A stretch of 64,000 nucleotides of DNA from JAGQPD01 sp020426865 (GCA_041399065.1 JAWKTN010000001.1:186001-250000); one strand, 5' to 3'. Shown: positions 8,721 through 17,635, counted from the first letter of the stretch. Numbers and translations: made by a program. The notes: generated by a model from the letters alone, not told the origin.

Positions 8721-9557
8721 ATGTCTTTTGATCTGCAGCAATACGCACAGACCTTGTCGGAGCTTACGCGGGCCGAGTCACCATTTGTCGTCGTCACGAT
8801 CGTGTCATTGCGCGGCAGTGCACCGCAAGTGGCGGGTGCTAAGGCGATCGTCAGTCACGAGGGTTTGCGGGCCGGCACGGTAGGGGGCGGAAAGGTCGAG
8901 GCACGTGCGATCGAACACGCCCAGCGCCTACTAGCGGATCCGCGGTCCCCATCGTGTGAAATGATGACTTGGAATCTCCAGACGGACGTGGGGATGACGT
9001 GTGGCGGTGAAGTGCGATTGTTCTTCGAATTGTGTCAACAAAACTCGTGGATCATCGCGATCTTCGGTGCCGGCCATGTGGCACAGTCCTTGATACCGCT
9101 ACTATTGCCACTGAACTGTCGTATTGTCTGTGCCGATACGCGATCGTCGTGGTTAGGCAGATTGGTTGACCACGCGAAACTAAAAAAGATCTGCCACGAG
9201 GACCTTACCAGTCTTGTGTCGGATCTGCCGACGCACGCATTTTGTGTGTTGATGACGCAAGGGCATGCCACCGATCTGCCGATCCTGGCCGAGATCCTAA
9301 AAACTCGCCAACCGCCCTACCTGGGTGTGATCGGCAGCCGGCAGAAATCGGCTGCCCTTCGGCGGAGCCTGCGTGAGATGGGGTTGAGCGATGCCGCGAT
9401 CCGATCGTTCCATTGTCCGATGGGTTTTCCCATCGGTAATAACACGCCACCGGAAATCGCCATCAGCATAGCCGCACAGTTGTTACAGTTTCGTGACGCC
9501 CCGAACCCAGCCCCTAACCCTGACGACTCAGACAACCTGGCGACCGGCCCCTTGTAG
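8721..9557 (+). CDS. xdhC: XdhC family molybdenum cofactor insertion/sulfuration chaperone
   Basis: 278 residues, starting at MSFDLQQYAQ. A 15-codon upstream extension has no support. The N-terminal XdhC/CoxI domain carries RGSAPQVAGAK and GTVGGGKVEA, and the conserved GMTCGGEV motif near residue 95 contains the cysteine implicated in cofactor handling. The C-terminal Rossmann-like domain starts with FGAGHVAQSL (about 118-127) and includes GVIGSRQK. XdhC proteins bind and sulfurate molybdenum cofactor before insertion into xanthine-dehydrogenase-type enzymes. It is divergent from the MocA-like gene and about 3.3 kb from the FeS/Mo/FAD operon. Confidence 0.9.
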   Translation: MSFDLQQYAQTLSELTRAESPFVVVTIVSLRGSAPQVAGAKAIVSHEGLRAGTVGGGKVEARAIEHAQRLLADPRSPSCEMMTWNLQTDVGMTCGGEVRLFFELCQQNSWIIAIFGAGHVAQSLIPLLLPLNCRIVCADTRSSWLGRLVDHAKLKKICHEDLTSLVSDLPTHAFCVLMTQGHATDLPILAEILKTRQPPYLGVIGSRQKSAALRRSLREMGLSDAAIRSFHCPMGFPIGNNTPPEIAISIAAQLLQFRDAPNPAPNPDDSDNLATGPL

Positions 9558-9598
9558 CTGGTTACCGGCCGTCAGCCCGATTTCGGAGGATTTTCCAC

Positions 9599-10765
9599 GT
9601 GCTTCGACACAATGCACCACGCACATCCGTCACCGTCACGCTCACGACCGCGTGTCTCTTCGTCATCGCTCGGCAATGCTTCGGCGGCGACGACGGCTCG
9701 TACGCCTACGTAAAAACGATCGACCTCAGCGACGATACCGGCCGGCAGGTAGTTGTTGATCGCGAACCCGGTCAATACCTCGGGCACCCGACGACGTGTC
9801 TGCTGGATGACGGCAAAACGATTCTCTGCGTCTATCCCAAAGGGCACGGTCGTGGTGCGATCGTCTTCAAGCGCAGCAGCGACGGCGGGCGCACGTGGAG
9901 CGACCGACTGCCGACTCCCAAGAGCTGGGAGACATCGTTGGAAGTCCCGACGTTGCATCGCGTGACCGATGCGGCGGGTAAAAAGCGGATCATCATGTGG
10001 TCGGGACTTTATCCGGCGAGATTAGCGGTATCCGAGAACGAAGGCGGATCGTGGAGCGAACTGACACCGGTTGGAAATTGGGGTGGCATTGTCGTGATGG
10101 GCTTCGTCGAAAAGGTGACGGAACGTCCGGGGCGCTACCTGGCGATGTTCCACGATGACGGACGCTTCTTTCGCGCCAATGGAAAATCGTCGGGAACGAT
10201 GACACTTTATAAGACGTTTTCTGACGACGGCGGATTGTCGTGGTCCGAGCCCGAAGCAGTGTATCAATCATCCGAGGTCCATCTATGCGAGCCGGGTTGC
10301 ATCCGATCGCCAGATGGAAAGCGATTGGCGGTTCTTTTGCGAGAAAACCGGCGCGTCAAGCGATCGCACATCATCTTCTCGGACGACGAGGGCCACACCT
10401 GGACGGAGCCACGTGAGGTACCGCTGACGCTGACAGGAGACCGTCATACTGGCAAATTCACGCAAGATGGCCGGCTCTGGATCAGCTTTCGCTGTATTTC
10501 GCCTGGCGACGCTCGTGCCCAGCGGCCGTTCGAAGGGGACTGGGTAGCCTGGGTCGGCCGCTGGGACGATTTGACAAACAATTCGCCAGGGCAATACGTT
10601 GTCCGCTTGAAAGACAATACCAAAAGCTACGACACTTCCTATCCCGGTGTCGAGGTCTTGCCGGACGATACGATCGTCACAACCACGTACGGCCATTGGG
10701 ATGAAGGCGAAGAGCCCTACATTCTGTCCGTGCGGGTGCGACTGGCAGAATTAGATGGGAACTAG
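9599..10765 (+). CDS. Secreted sialidase-like (BNR/Asp-box) protein
   Basis: 388 residues with a GTG start preceded by GGAGG eight bases upstream. A signal peptide is seen (LTTACLFVIARQCFGG). At least four Asp-box motifs of the S-x-D-x-G-x-x-W type are present: SSDGGRTWS, SENEGGSWSE, SDDGGLSWSE and SDDEGHTWTE, which points to a six-bladed propeller as in exo-alpha-sialidases. An Arg triad and catalytic Tyr cannot be assigned with confidence, so the activity may be on another glycan. Planctomycetes carry many such propellers next to sulfatase and DUF1080 genes. It follows xdhC by 41 bp but is unlikely to be functionally linked to it. Confidence 0.85.
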   Translation: MLRHNAPRTSVTVTLTTACLFVIARQCFGGDDGSYAYVKTIDLSDDTGRQVVVDREPGQYLGHPTTCLLDDGKTILCVYPKGHGRGAIVFKRSSDGGRTWSDRLPTPKSWETSLEVPTLHRVTDAAGKKRIIMWSGLYPARLAVSENEGGSWSELTPVGNWGGIVVMGFVEKVTERPGRYLAMFHDDGRFFRANGKSSGTMTLYKTFSDDGGLSWSEPEAVYQSSEVHLCEPGCIRSPDGKRLAVLLRENRRVKRSHIIFSDDEGHTWTEPREVPLTLTGDRHTGKFTQDGRLWISFRCISPGDARAQRPFEGDWVAWVGRWDDLTNNSPGQYVVRLKDNTKSYDTSYPGVEVLPDDTIVTTTYGHWDEGEEPYILSVRVRLAELDGN

Positions 10766-10917
10766 CCGCCCCAACGGGCTGGATTTCGGAATGACTGGCT
10801 CTTCCGTGGTGCTTTTACGTTCGTTCTCCCCCGGCAAAAGTGTTGAGCAAGACACGCAACGCACGCATGTCACACGGCGCCGCAGATCTTTTCGGTGGTT
10901 GGGTGGACGGATGAAAA

Positions 10918-11030
10918 CTTGGCGCTGCCAAGTCCCCTCTCCCCCGAAAGGAGTTGCGCAGAATAGATGCTGTTATAATGTCACGCCTCGCCGCAACTCC
11001 TTTTGGGGGAGAGGGCTAGGGTGAGGGGGC
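10918..11030 (+). repeat. 113-bp palindromic repeat, copy A
   Basis: This copy opens with the small hairpin CTTGGCGCTGCCAAG and continues with CCCCTCTCCCCC..AAGGAGTTGCG, a 36-bp centre, then CGCAACTCC..GGGGGAGAGGG, and ends in a GTGAGGGGGC tail. The arms are complementary, so the element folds on itself. A second copy of equal length (113 bp) lies in opposite orientation at 11737-11849, and a DUF559 gene sits between them. The rest of 10766-11119 shows no gene. Confidence 0.85.
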
Positions 11031-11119
11031 AGCAGCGGGACTTACGCCGCCATTTGCGAAGTTTGTTCAGGACATAGAACGTCTGTCGCTAGAGATGACA
11101 AGGTCAACGTAATTGGGCA

Positions 11120-11590
11120 TCAGGTTCCACCTGTTGCCTCTCCGCGACCGGCTTCGCGGATCAGCCGCTCCAAGCCGAATTTCGACAGCTTCTCAAGACG
11201 TTCCGCAGCCGTCAGTGCATCACCATTGGACGTAGGATTGTACAATCCTACGTGCTTCAGCACGGCAACTAAGACTCCTTCAAGGTTTTCCAACACCTCT
11301 TCGTTGCTGAATCGGACAACGGTGATGCCCTCGGCCTCGATCTGTCGCTGCCTTTTTCGATCGGCGTCAACCACATGATCGTGATATCCGCCGTCCAACT
11401 CCACCACGATCCTCTTTTCGTGACAGTAAAAGTCAACGATGAAACAACCGACAGAATGCTGGCGTCGGAACTTCAAGCCTGCCAACCTGCGATTTCGAAC
11501 CGCCGACCAAAACAATGATTCCGCTGAGGTGGATGTGCGGCGAAGGTCTCTTCGCCGTTCACAAGCAGTTGACGGAGGAAGTTTACGCAT
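11120..11590 (-). CDS. DUF559 domain (Vsr/restriction-endonuclease-like) protein
   Basis: 156 residues. The central part has the DUF559 pattern: SAESLFWSAVRNRRLAGLKFRRQ, then a DFYCHEKRIVVELDGGYH segment whose Asp, Glu and Lys/His positions match the metal site of PD-(D/E)XK-fold nucleases of the very-short-patch-repair type. The C-terminal third is a charged, probably flexible tail. No partner methyltransferase is nearby. The gene is bracketed by two inverted copies of a 113-bp palindromic repeat, which suggests the gene and repeats move or are maintained together. DNA cleavage has not been shown for most DUF559 proteins. Confidence 0.85.
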   Translation of the reverse strand: MRKLPPSTACERRRDLRRTSTSAESLFWSAVRNRRLAGLKFRRQHSVGCFIVDFYCHEKRIVVELDGGYHDHVVDADRKRQRQIEAEGITVVRFSNEEVLENLEGVLVAVLKHVGLYNPTSNGDALTAAERLEKLSKFGLERLIREAGRGEATGGT

Positions 11591-11736
11591 GATGTGAGTA
11601 CTCCATGTTTTCGATGGCTCTGAAGAAATGACCCTCTACGTTACAGGTGTTACCCAGAGCGTCAAAACGGTGCAGTGGATGTCGACCGCCAGCAGTGCAG
11701 TCGTGTTGGTTCGCAAGCGGCGTCGGTTCCGCTTCC

Positions 11737-11849
11737 GCCCCCTCACCCCAACCCTCTCCCCCATAAGGAGTTGCGGCAACGTGTAACATATATACGTCGC
11801 GTGTTCTTCGCAACTCCTTACGGGGGAGAGGGGGCTTGGCAATGCCAAG
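11737..11849 (-). repeat. 113-bp palindromic repeat, copy B, inverted
   Basis: This is the reverse complement arrangement of the copy at 10918-11030: GCCCCCTCACCCC tail first, then the CTCTCCCCC..AAGGAGTTGCG arm, a diverged centre, the complementary arm, and finally the CTTGGCAATGCCAAG hairpin. The arms and end hairpin are well conserved while the centre is not, as expected if the folded structure matters. The remainder of 11591-11916 has no gene. Confidence 0.85.
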
Positions 11850-11916
11850 TTTCTATCAGCCGGCTATTATTGTGATTTTCGCACGCCACAGCAAATAAGA
11901 TGGGGAAGTTGCTAGA

Positions 11917-12666
11917 ATGGGCGATGATCGCAAGGGGACTGTGTTGGAATCAAACCGGAAGTCGAGACGTTGGACGATAGTCCGCCGCCTGTGGTGGTTA
12001 GTGTTCGCCGTTTCCGCGCTGCTCGCGGTGCGGAGTTTACCTCTTGGAAATGCAACGGAACACCTGCGGACGTGGCTTGTTGAGCTGGGTGTCTGGGGGC
12101 CGGTGGCATTGATCGTGATCTATGTATTGGGCACGATCCTTTTGATTCCCGGTTCGTTGATTACGCTGATGGCGGGGGCGTTGTTTGGCGTTGTCGTCGG
12201 TACGATCATCGTATCAGTGGGCTCGACGACTGGTGCTGCGTGTGCGTTTTTGATCGGCCGGTACGTGGCTCGCGATCGCGTTGTGCAGTACGTATCGCGC
12301 GATCCGCGATTCGACGCAATCGATCGAGCGATCGGGCAGGGAGGTTGGAAGATTGTCGCTCTTCTTCGGCTTTCGCCCGCGATTCCGTTTAATCTGCAGA
12401 ACTACCTCTACGGATTGACCAGCATCCGCTTCTGGCCGTGCATTTTGACCAGCTGGGTCGCCATGCTCCCGGCGACGGTATTATACGTGTATCTTGGGCA
12501 CGTTGCTGGAACTGCCGTTGATACCAATCGCACTCGGACCGCTCCCGAGTGGGTGCTGCTGGGGGCAGGGTTACTGGCGACGGTGGCGGTGACCGTCTAT
12601 TTGACGCGGCTGGCGCGCCGGAATCTTAGTCACTACGTGCAGGATCCAAAGGGGCGGCCATCGTAG
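11917..12666 (+). CDS. TVP38/TMEM64 (SNARE-associated, DedA-like) membrane protein
   Basis: 249 residues with about five or six hydrophobic segments. The core contains GTILLIPGSLITLMAGALFG (about 68-87), then a Gly-rich helix GTTGAACAFLIGRY (conserved in the VTT domain as the G-x-x-x-x-x-x-G-R motif), and LLRLSPAIPFNLQNYLYGL (about 148-166), a phrase diagnostic of the family. These proteins are thought to act in lipid scrambling or membrane homeostasis, and the substrate here is not predictable. Stand-alone gene between the DUF559 island and the carbamoyltransferase operon. The N-terminus is Arg-rich, which fits an inside-positive start. Confidence 0.88.
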   Translation: MGDDRKGTVLESNRKSRRWTIVRRLWWLVFAVSALLAVRSLPLGNATEHLRTWLVELGVWGPVALIVIYVLGTILLIPGSLITLMAGALFGVVVGTIIVSVGSTTGAACAFLIGRYVARDRVVQYVSRDPRFDAIDRAIGQGGWKIVALLRLSPAIPFNLQNYLYGLTSIRFWPCILTSWVAMLPATVLYVYLGHVAGTAVDTNRTRTAPEWVLLGAGLLATVAVTVYLTRLARRNLSHYVQDPKGRPS

Positions 12667-12856
12667 TGGGCTGCCATCGAAATGGCCGCGTCAATTCCTC
12701 ACCGCACGCCCTTCCCCCCCAGTGGAGGCATTTACTTGGCAGGCTATTGCATCAGAAAAAGAACGCTGACGGCGTATTGTAATTCACGCGGCGGCGGTTA
12801 CATTAAGTGGGTCGAAGCGACATTGTTTGGGAAGTGTGGTGTACCACAGGCCAGTC

Positions 12857-14698
12857 ATGACAGCGATACTCGGCATCTCCGCGTTTTATCACGATTCCGC
12901 GGCGGCATTGGTCGTCGATGGTGAGATTGTTGCAGCAGCCCAGGAAGAGCGATTTACGCGCAAGAAACACGATCACGAGTTTCCTCAACACGCTGTTGAC
13001 TATTGCTTGGCGGAGGCCGGGTTGACGGCTGACGAGTTGGATTACGTTGGCTTTTACGACAAGCCGGTGACAAAATTCGAGCGTCTTCTGGAAACATATC
13101 TGGCATTTGCACCGGCTGGCTATATTTCGTTTCGACAGGCGATGCCTTTGTGGTTGAAGCAGAAGCTGCAATTGCCCAAGGAAATGGGGCGAGGGTTGCG
13201 GGGACGGTATTCCGGTCGATACGTCTTCACAGACCATCATGAAGCGCATGCGGCGAGTGCATTTTTCCCGTCTCCATTTGAAGAAGCTGCGATACTGACG
13301 CTTGATGGCGTAGGGGAGTGGTCGACGACATGTTGCGGCATTGGTCGTGGCAACGCGATCGAGTTGATGGACGAGCTCCGATTTCCGCATTCGCTGGGCC
13401 TGCTTTACTCCGCATTCACTTACTACACCGGGTTTCGGGTCAACAGTGGAGAGTACAAGATCATGGGGCTGGCCCCCTATGGAAGGCCGGTATATAGAGA
13501 CGCTATCTTGTCTCACCTTATCGATGTAAAGGACGACGGCTCCTTTCGGATGGACATGAGCTACTTCAACTATTGCCAGGGACTCACGATGACGTCGAAA
13601 AGGTTTCACAAACTTTTCGATGGCCCACCTCGCCAACCGGAATCCGAAGTAACCCAGCGAGAAATGGACCTTGCGGCATCTGTGCAAGCCGTCACGGAAG
13701 AGATCATGCTGAGAATGTCGCGGTTTATTCATAGCAAGACGGGGACAAAGAACCTGGTATTGGCGGGGGGTGTTGCACTTAATTGTGTGGGTAACGGACG
13801 GATTCTCCGGGAGGGGCCATTCGATCAGCTGTGGATTCAGCCAGCCGCTGGTGACGCTGGCGGCGCTTTGGGGAATGCCCTCTTCATTTGGTACCAACTG
13901 CTGGAAAACCCCCGTCATCCGCAGGGCAGAGATTCGCAGCATGGTTCTTTTCTCGGGCCGTCGTTCACCGACGAGGCGATTTCACAGATGTTATCGCGGT
14001 ATGGCGTTGCCTATGCAACATGTACGACCGACGAGCAGCTTTGTGATACGGTGGCGGAGCTGATCGCGGAAGAAAACGTCGTCGGCTGGTTCCAAGGTCG
14101 AATGGAATTCGGCCCTCGGGCGTTGGGAGCAAGGAGCATTCTGGGCGATGCACGAAGCCGATCAATGCAGTCAACCATGAATTTGAAGATCAAGTTTCGG
14201 GAGTCGTTTCGCCCGTTTGCGCCGATCGTCTTGCAGGAACATGTCGAGCGATATTTCCAGATGCAACCCGGCCAGGAAAGTCCGTATATGCTCCTCGTCG
14301 CCCCCGTCGCGGAGGGCGTTCGCAGATCGCTTGGAGAAGACTACCAACAGGCCTTCGGCATCGACAAACTGCACTATTGTCGTTCGGAAATACCAGCAGT
14401 GACACACGTGGACTATTCGGCTCGCGTCCAAACCGTGGACGAGCATCGCAATCCCTTACTTCACAAGTTAATGGGGACGTTTTTCCGCAGGACGGGTTGC
14501 CCAGTCATGATCAACACCAGCTTCAATGTCCGCAGCGAACCGATCGTCTGCACACCGGAAGACGCTTACCGTTGTTTCATGATGACGGATATGGATGTGC
14601 TCGTTCTTGGTCATCACATCCTGTACAAGCACCAGCAGAAGAAGCAGATCACCGACGCGGACCGGCAAAAGCATCTTGCCCAATTTGCATTGGACTGA
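12857..14698 (+). CDS. NodU/CmcH family carbamoyltransferase
   Basis: 613 residues from the ATG at 12857 (MTAILGISAFYHDSAAALV). A 10-codon upstream extension is unlikely. The N-terminal Kae1-like ATPase domain binds carbamoyl-adenylate and carries HHEAHAASAFFPSPF, LDGVGEWSTT and GGVALNCVGNGRI. The C-terminal YrdC-related domain has FGPRALGARSIL and NTSFNVRSEPIVCTPEDA. Such enzymes transfer carbamoyl from carbamoyl phosphate to a hydroxyl on a sugar, antibiotic or lipid. First gene of a tight four-gene unit (14-bp gap to the SxtJ-like gene). The acceptor is unknown; no antibiotic synthesis genes are nearby. Confidence 0.93.
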   Translation: MTAILGISAFYHDSAAALVVDGEIVAAAQEERFTRKKHDHEFPQHAVDYCLAEAGLTADELDYVGFYDKPVTKFERLLETYLAFAPAGYISFRQAMPLWLKQKLQLPKEMGRGLRGRYSGRYVFTDHHEAHAASAFFPSPFEEAAILTLDGVGEWSTTCCGIGRGNAIELMDELRFPHSLGLLYSAFTYYTGFRVNSGEYKIMGLAPYGRPVYRDAILSHLIDVKDDGSFRMDMSYFNYCQGLTMTSKRFHKLFDGPPRQPESEVTQREMDLAASVQAVTEEIMLRMSRFIHSKTGTKNLVLAGGVALNCVGNGRILREGPFDQLWIQPAAGDAGGALGNALFIWYQLLENPRHPQGRDSQHGSFLGPSFTDEAISQMLSRYGVAYATCTTDEQLCDTVAELIAEENVVGWFQGRMEFGPRALGARSILGDARSRSMQSTMNLKIKFRESFRPFAPIVLQEHVERYFQMQPGQESPYMLLVAPVAEGVRRSLGEDYQQAFGIDKLHYCRSEIPAVTHVDYSARVQTVDEHRNPLLHKLMGTFFRRTGCPVMINTSFNVRSEPIVCTPEDAYRCFMMTDMDVLVLGHHILYKHQQKKQITDADRQKHLAQFALD

Positions 14699-14712
14699 GG
14701 CCCCAACACGCT

Positions 14713-15120
14713 ATGAAACTGATTGAGATTAACTGGCATCCGACGGACCGTCAGCTGCGGCAGTTTGGCGTGATTTGCACGTTTGCATTGCCGATCATTG
14801 GTTGGGCCTGGGGCGGAAATCACTCGTCGCTTGTCGCCCTCTTTGCGATCGGTTTGCTTTGTGGCATTGCTGGCTTTACGGTTCCGACATTACTCAAACC
14901 ATTTTTCGTTGCCTTGTCGATCGTGACGGCCCCCATCGGTCTGGCGGTTGGCGAGCTCGCATTGCTGCTGATCTACTTCTGTGTCTTCGTGCCATTGGGG
15001 ATCGTTTTCCGACTCATTGGCAGAGACTCGCTACACCGCCGTATCGATCGCGACAGCAAGTCCTACTGGGAGACGAAGAACAAGCCCAGGGACGTTACAA
15101 GCTATTACCGGCAATCGTAG
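14713..15120 (+). CDS. SxtJ-like small membrane protein
   Basis: 135 residues. The ATG at 14713 lies 14 bp after the carbamoyltransferase stop. Three hydrophobic segments (about 19-35, 42-60 and 66-95) are followed by a basic, cytosolic tail (SLHRRIDRDSKSYWETKNK). Its size, topology and position after a carbamoyltransferase match the SxtJ family, named after a saxitoxin cluster gene of unknown role. It is probably a membrane partner of the carbamoyltransferase. The assignment rests on context and general resemblance. Confidence 0.8.
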   Translation: MKLIEINWHPTDRQLRQFGVICTFALPIIGWAWGGNHSSLVALFAIGLLCGIAGFTVPTLLKPFFVALSIVTAPIGLAVGELALLLIYFCVFVPLGIVFRLIGRDSLHRRIDRDSKSYWETKNKPRDVTSYYRQS

Positions 15121-15152
15121 TTTTCATTTCTGGAAAAACCGAGAGACCCTAT

Positions 15153-15353
15153 ATGTCACAGCAGCGACAAAAGACAACATTCGAACAAGCCGGCATCGGC
15201 AAGCGTCTAACGCTCGTCCAGGAGTTCTGGATCTTCGTCACAGAGAACAAAAAATGGTGGTTGCTCCCAGTCCTTCTGGTCCTGGGTCTGGTCGGCGTAC
15301 TGGTAGTGCTTGGGGCAACGGGTGCTGCGCCGTTTATCTACACGCTGTTCTAA
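15153..15353 (+). CDS. DUF5989 family small membrane protein
   Basis: 66 residues with ATG at 15153. It contains EFWIFVTENKKWWLLPVLLVLG, the signature of DUF5989 proteins: a short amphipathic N-terminus followed by one transmembrane helix ending close to the C-terminus. It lies 32 bp after the SxtJ-like gene and 67 bp before the SGNH hydrolase. DUF5989 and SxtJ genes regularly accompany carbamoyltransferases. The role may be to anchor or couple the complex, but this is inference. Confidence 0.85.
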   Translation: MSQQRQKTTFEQAGIGKRLTLVQEFWIFVTENKKWWLLPVLLVLGLVGVLVVLGATGAAPFIYTLF

Positions 15354-15420
15354 GCACCTTCGTACTGAACTGCTTTAGAATGCGGTTGGCGAAGAACCTC
15401 CGGGGGCACTTGGAGCGAAT

Positions 15421-16617
15421 ATGACACTCTCGGAGAAAGAAGACGCTCACGATGCGAGCAGAATTGTGCGTCTGCTGTTGGTAGTTCCCGGTATCACTAT
15501 TGTCGTGTTGGCGATCGTGGCCGATCTCCTCTCTTGGAATGCACGGATCGAGTGGAGATTCGGCCGCATCCAACTGCTGCTCGCAGGCGTTGGCATTGCC
15601 ATCTTCGCTACTGGTGTCGCCGTATCGCGTATCTTCTCGCCGCGCCTGGTGGCGAGAATTGCGAAGCTTGTACTGGGGGCCGCCCTGGCCTTCTTCGCCT
15701 TGTGCACTATTGAAACCGTGTTCCGTCTTTTTGATCCACTGGGCCTGGAATACTATCCAGAGATATCCCGATACTTTGGACAGATGGAGAGCGACGACGA
15801 CTTCGCCTATATCCATCCACCAGAACTTGAAGGCGTTTTCCAGGGGGCGCACGTGCGCATAAACCGCGAGGGCCTGCGCTGGCGCGAACAGCCCATCACA
15901 AAGCCAGAAGGACGTCATCGCATTTTGGTGCTCGGCGACTCAGTCGTGTTTGGCTGGGGCGTCGAACAGGAACAAATCCTAGCCGCGCAATTGGAACGCA
16001 TCGTGCACGAGGACAACGACCAGTGGGAAGTCGTTTCCGCGGGCGTTGGCTCGTGGAACACCCGCACGGAATTCGAGTGGTTAAAGAAGAAAGGAGTGGC
16101 TTACCAACCCGAGATAGCCCTGCTCGTCGTCGTTCCCAACGACATATTCTCGAAGAATTTGAATCAGAATAATGCGAATGGCGGAGTAAAGAAACACTCG
16201 ATTGCCAAAACACTATGGACGGCGATCGCGACTCGTTCGTATGTCATCGGGTTCTATCAACACCAACGAAATGGACGACTGCGATTAGCCGCGGAAGATG
16301 CTGCTTACTCTGTCGTCTCCTGGCAGTGGCAAGATGTCGACCGAGCTCTCCAACAAATGGCCGAAATCTGCACTGCCAACGACATCATCTTCCTGGCTGC
16401 GCTGCCCTTCTCGAAAGACAGGAATCAGCCTTTTTACGCCCGCTATGAAGACTCGTTTTCTCGCTACCGAATCCCCTACACCGTTTTGCCAGATGTGACA
16501 ATGCATCGAAACTCCGTGGTTGATGGCCATCCCAATGCGGAAGGCCACAGGATTTTGGCTGTCCACTTGCGGGACTTTTTGAAAGCGAATCTTTCTGCTA
16601 TTAACAACGAGCCTTAA
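15421..16617 (+). CDS. Membrane-anchored SGNH/GDSL hydrolase
   Basis: 398 residues. Three N-terminal hydrophobic segments (about 16-35, 50-68 and 80-98) anchor an outside-facing hydrolase domain. The nucleophile motif is LGDSVVFGWG with Ser174. The closing Asp/His pair is in DGHPNAEGH (Asp368, His370). NDIF near residue 240 may supply the Asn of the oxyanion hole. SGNH proteins of this design add or remove acyl groups on extracellular glycans. As the last gene of the carbamoyltransferase, SxtJ and DUF5989 unit, it probably acts on the same product. Substrate unknown. Confidence 0.88.
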   Translation: MTLSEKEDAHDASRIVRLLLVVPGITIVVLAIVADLLSWNARIEWRFGRIQLLLAGVGIAIFATGVAVSRIFSPRLVARIAKLVLGAALAFFALCTIETVFRLFDPLGLEYYPEISRYFGQMESDDDFAYIHPPELEGVFQGAHVRINREGLRWREQPITKPEGRHRILVLGDSVVFGWGVEQEQILAAQLERIVHEDNDQWEVVSAGVGSWNTRTEFEWLKKKGVAYQPEIALLVVVPNDIFSKNLNQNNANGGVKKHSIAKTLWTAIATRSYVIGFYQHQRNGRLRLAAEDAAYSVVSWQWQDVDRALQQMAEICTANDIIFLAALPFSKDRNQPFYARYEDSFSRYRIPYTVLPDVTMHRNSVVDGHPNAEGHRILAVHLRDFLKANLSAINNEP

Positions 16618-16847
16618 ACAAGTGCATATGAGATCGGTCTGGCTTGCGCTGTCCCCGGTGTCAGGATTCCGGGTCTTTGTCATTGAGAAGAAGGCATGGT
16701 GGCTCTCAAGGAGTGTAATCCAGGGGTCCCGGAGGTGCAGTATGATTTTGTTCCGAATGAATCATTAAGAGCGTCTTGTCGACACAGATTGAACCCAATT
16801 CCCTAGCTGTCCGTCTGCTTCGGCGCGGCCATAGTATTGTTGTATTT

Positions 16848-17534
16848 TCAGCGTCGCGCTTGGATAACGGACCACAGGAGGTACCGCCAGATGCAGTCGG
16901 AGTTGGTAAATCCGAGATCGTGCAGCCAAGTCAAATGGTTGGAGAGACTATCGTGGTGATCATGTCGTCGCTGGTGCTCCATCCACATTTGCCATTCCTC
17001 TTCGGTGCCACCGGCGGCCAGTGAATCGCGTCGCCATTGCTGCAGATGAGATTGATAGATGTGATCGGTTGCGCCGCACAATTGGTCGGCGAAGGCCAGC
17101 ACGCCACCTGGCCGCAGCGACGCGTAGGCCTGGGAGAATAGCTGGCGTTTGGCGGCCGAGGGCAAGTGATGAATGGCGATATTGGAGATAATCAGATCGA
17201 GTCCAGACAGTCGCACCAACGCGTCACACATATCGGCCTCTACGATGTGAAATCGCGACTCCTGAGGCAGCCGCTGACGGCATTGATCGAGCGATTGTGA
17301 CGAGATGTCGTTTAGGTGAATTGTTGCTTTGGGAAACCGCTGGGCCAACACAACAGAGAGATTTCCTGTCCCACAACCTAGTTCGGCAATCGTCATATCG
17401 TCGGGGAGACTAGGCAAGTAATGGATCAGGGCCCACAGCATTTCATGATATCGCGGGAAGCAACGTTGGATGACCGCGGTGTACTCATCGGTCAATCGGT
17501 CAAAGAAATGCGAAACACCGTCTGGCAAGTTCAT
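16848..17534 (-). CDS. Class I SAM-dependent methyltransferase
   Basis: 228 residues. Motif I is AELGCGTGNLSVVL (about 50-63), the acidic residue after strand 2 is in LNDIS, and LIISNIAIHHLP (about 116-127) is the post-motif region typical of UbiE/Methyltransf_25 enzymes. The C-terminal part resembles the TrmR/CmoA-like helical lid. The substrate is unknown. It is transcribed divergently from the pyrophosphatase gene with about 100 bp between. The gap 16618-16847 on its other side shows no convincing gene. Confidence 0.85.
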   Translation of the reverse strand: MNLPDGVSHFFDRLTDEYTAVIQRCFPRYHEMLWALIHYLPSLPDDMTIAELGCGTGNLSVVLAQRFPKATIHLNDISSQSLDQCRQRLPQESRFHIVEADMCDALVRLSGLDLIISNIAIHHLPSAAKRQLFSQAYASLRPGGVLAFADQLCGATDHIYQSHLQQWRRDSLAAGGTEEEWQMWMEHQRRHDHHDSLSNHLTWLHDLGFTNSDCIWRYLLWSVIQARR

Positions 17535-17635
17535 GACTGCCCTCGTACAGTTGGGAAAACTCTTCTACAATACGCAGTTATTGATGAATCGGTAACGGAC
17601 CGCTGGCGTCGCCGCGCAACGAGAGTGACCTGCGA

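Noticed and set aside
12803..13942. Long minus-strand open frame (379 codons)
   Set aside because: It lies opposite the well-supported carbamoyltransferase gene. It has no ribosome site and no protein-like motif, only codon-bias shadow.
16696..16806. 36-codon frame after the SGNH gene (MVALKECNPG...)
   Set aside because: Looks partly protein-like but is short, and without homology search I cannot separate it from chance.
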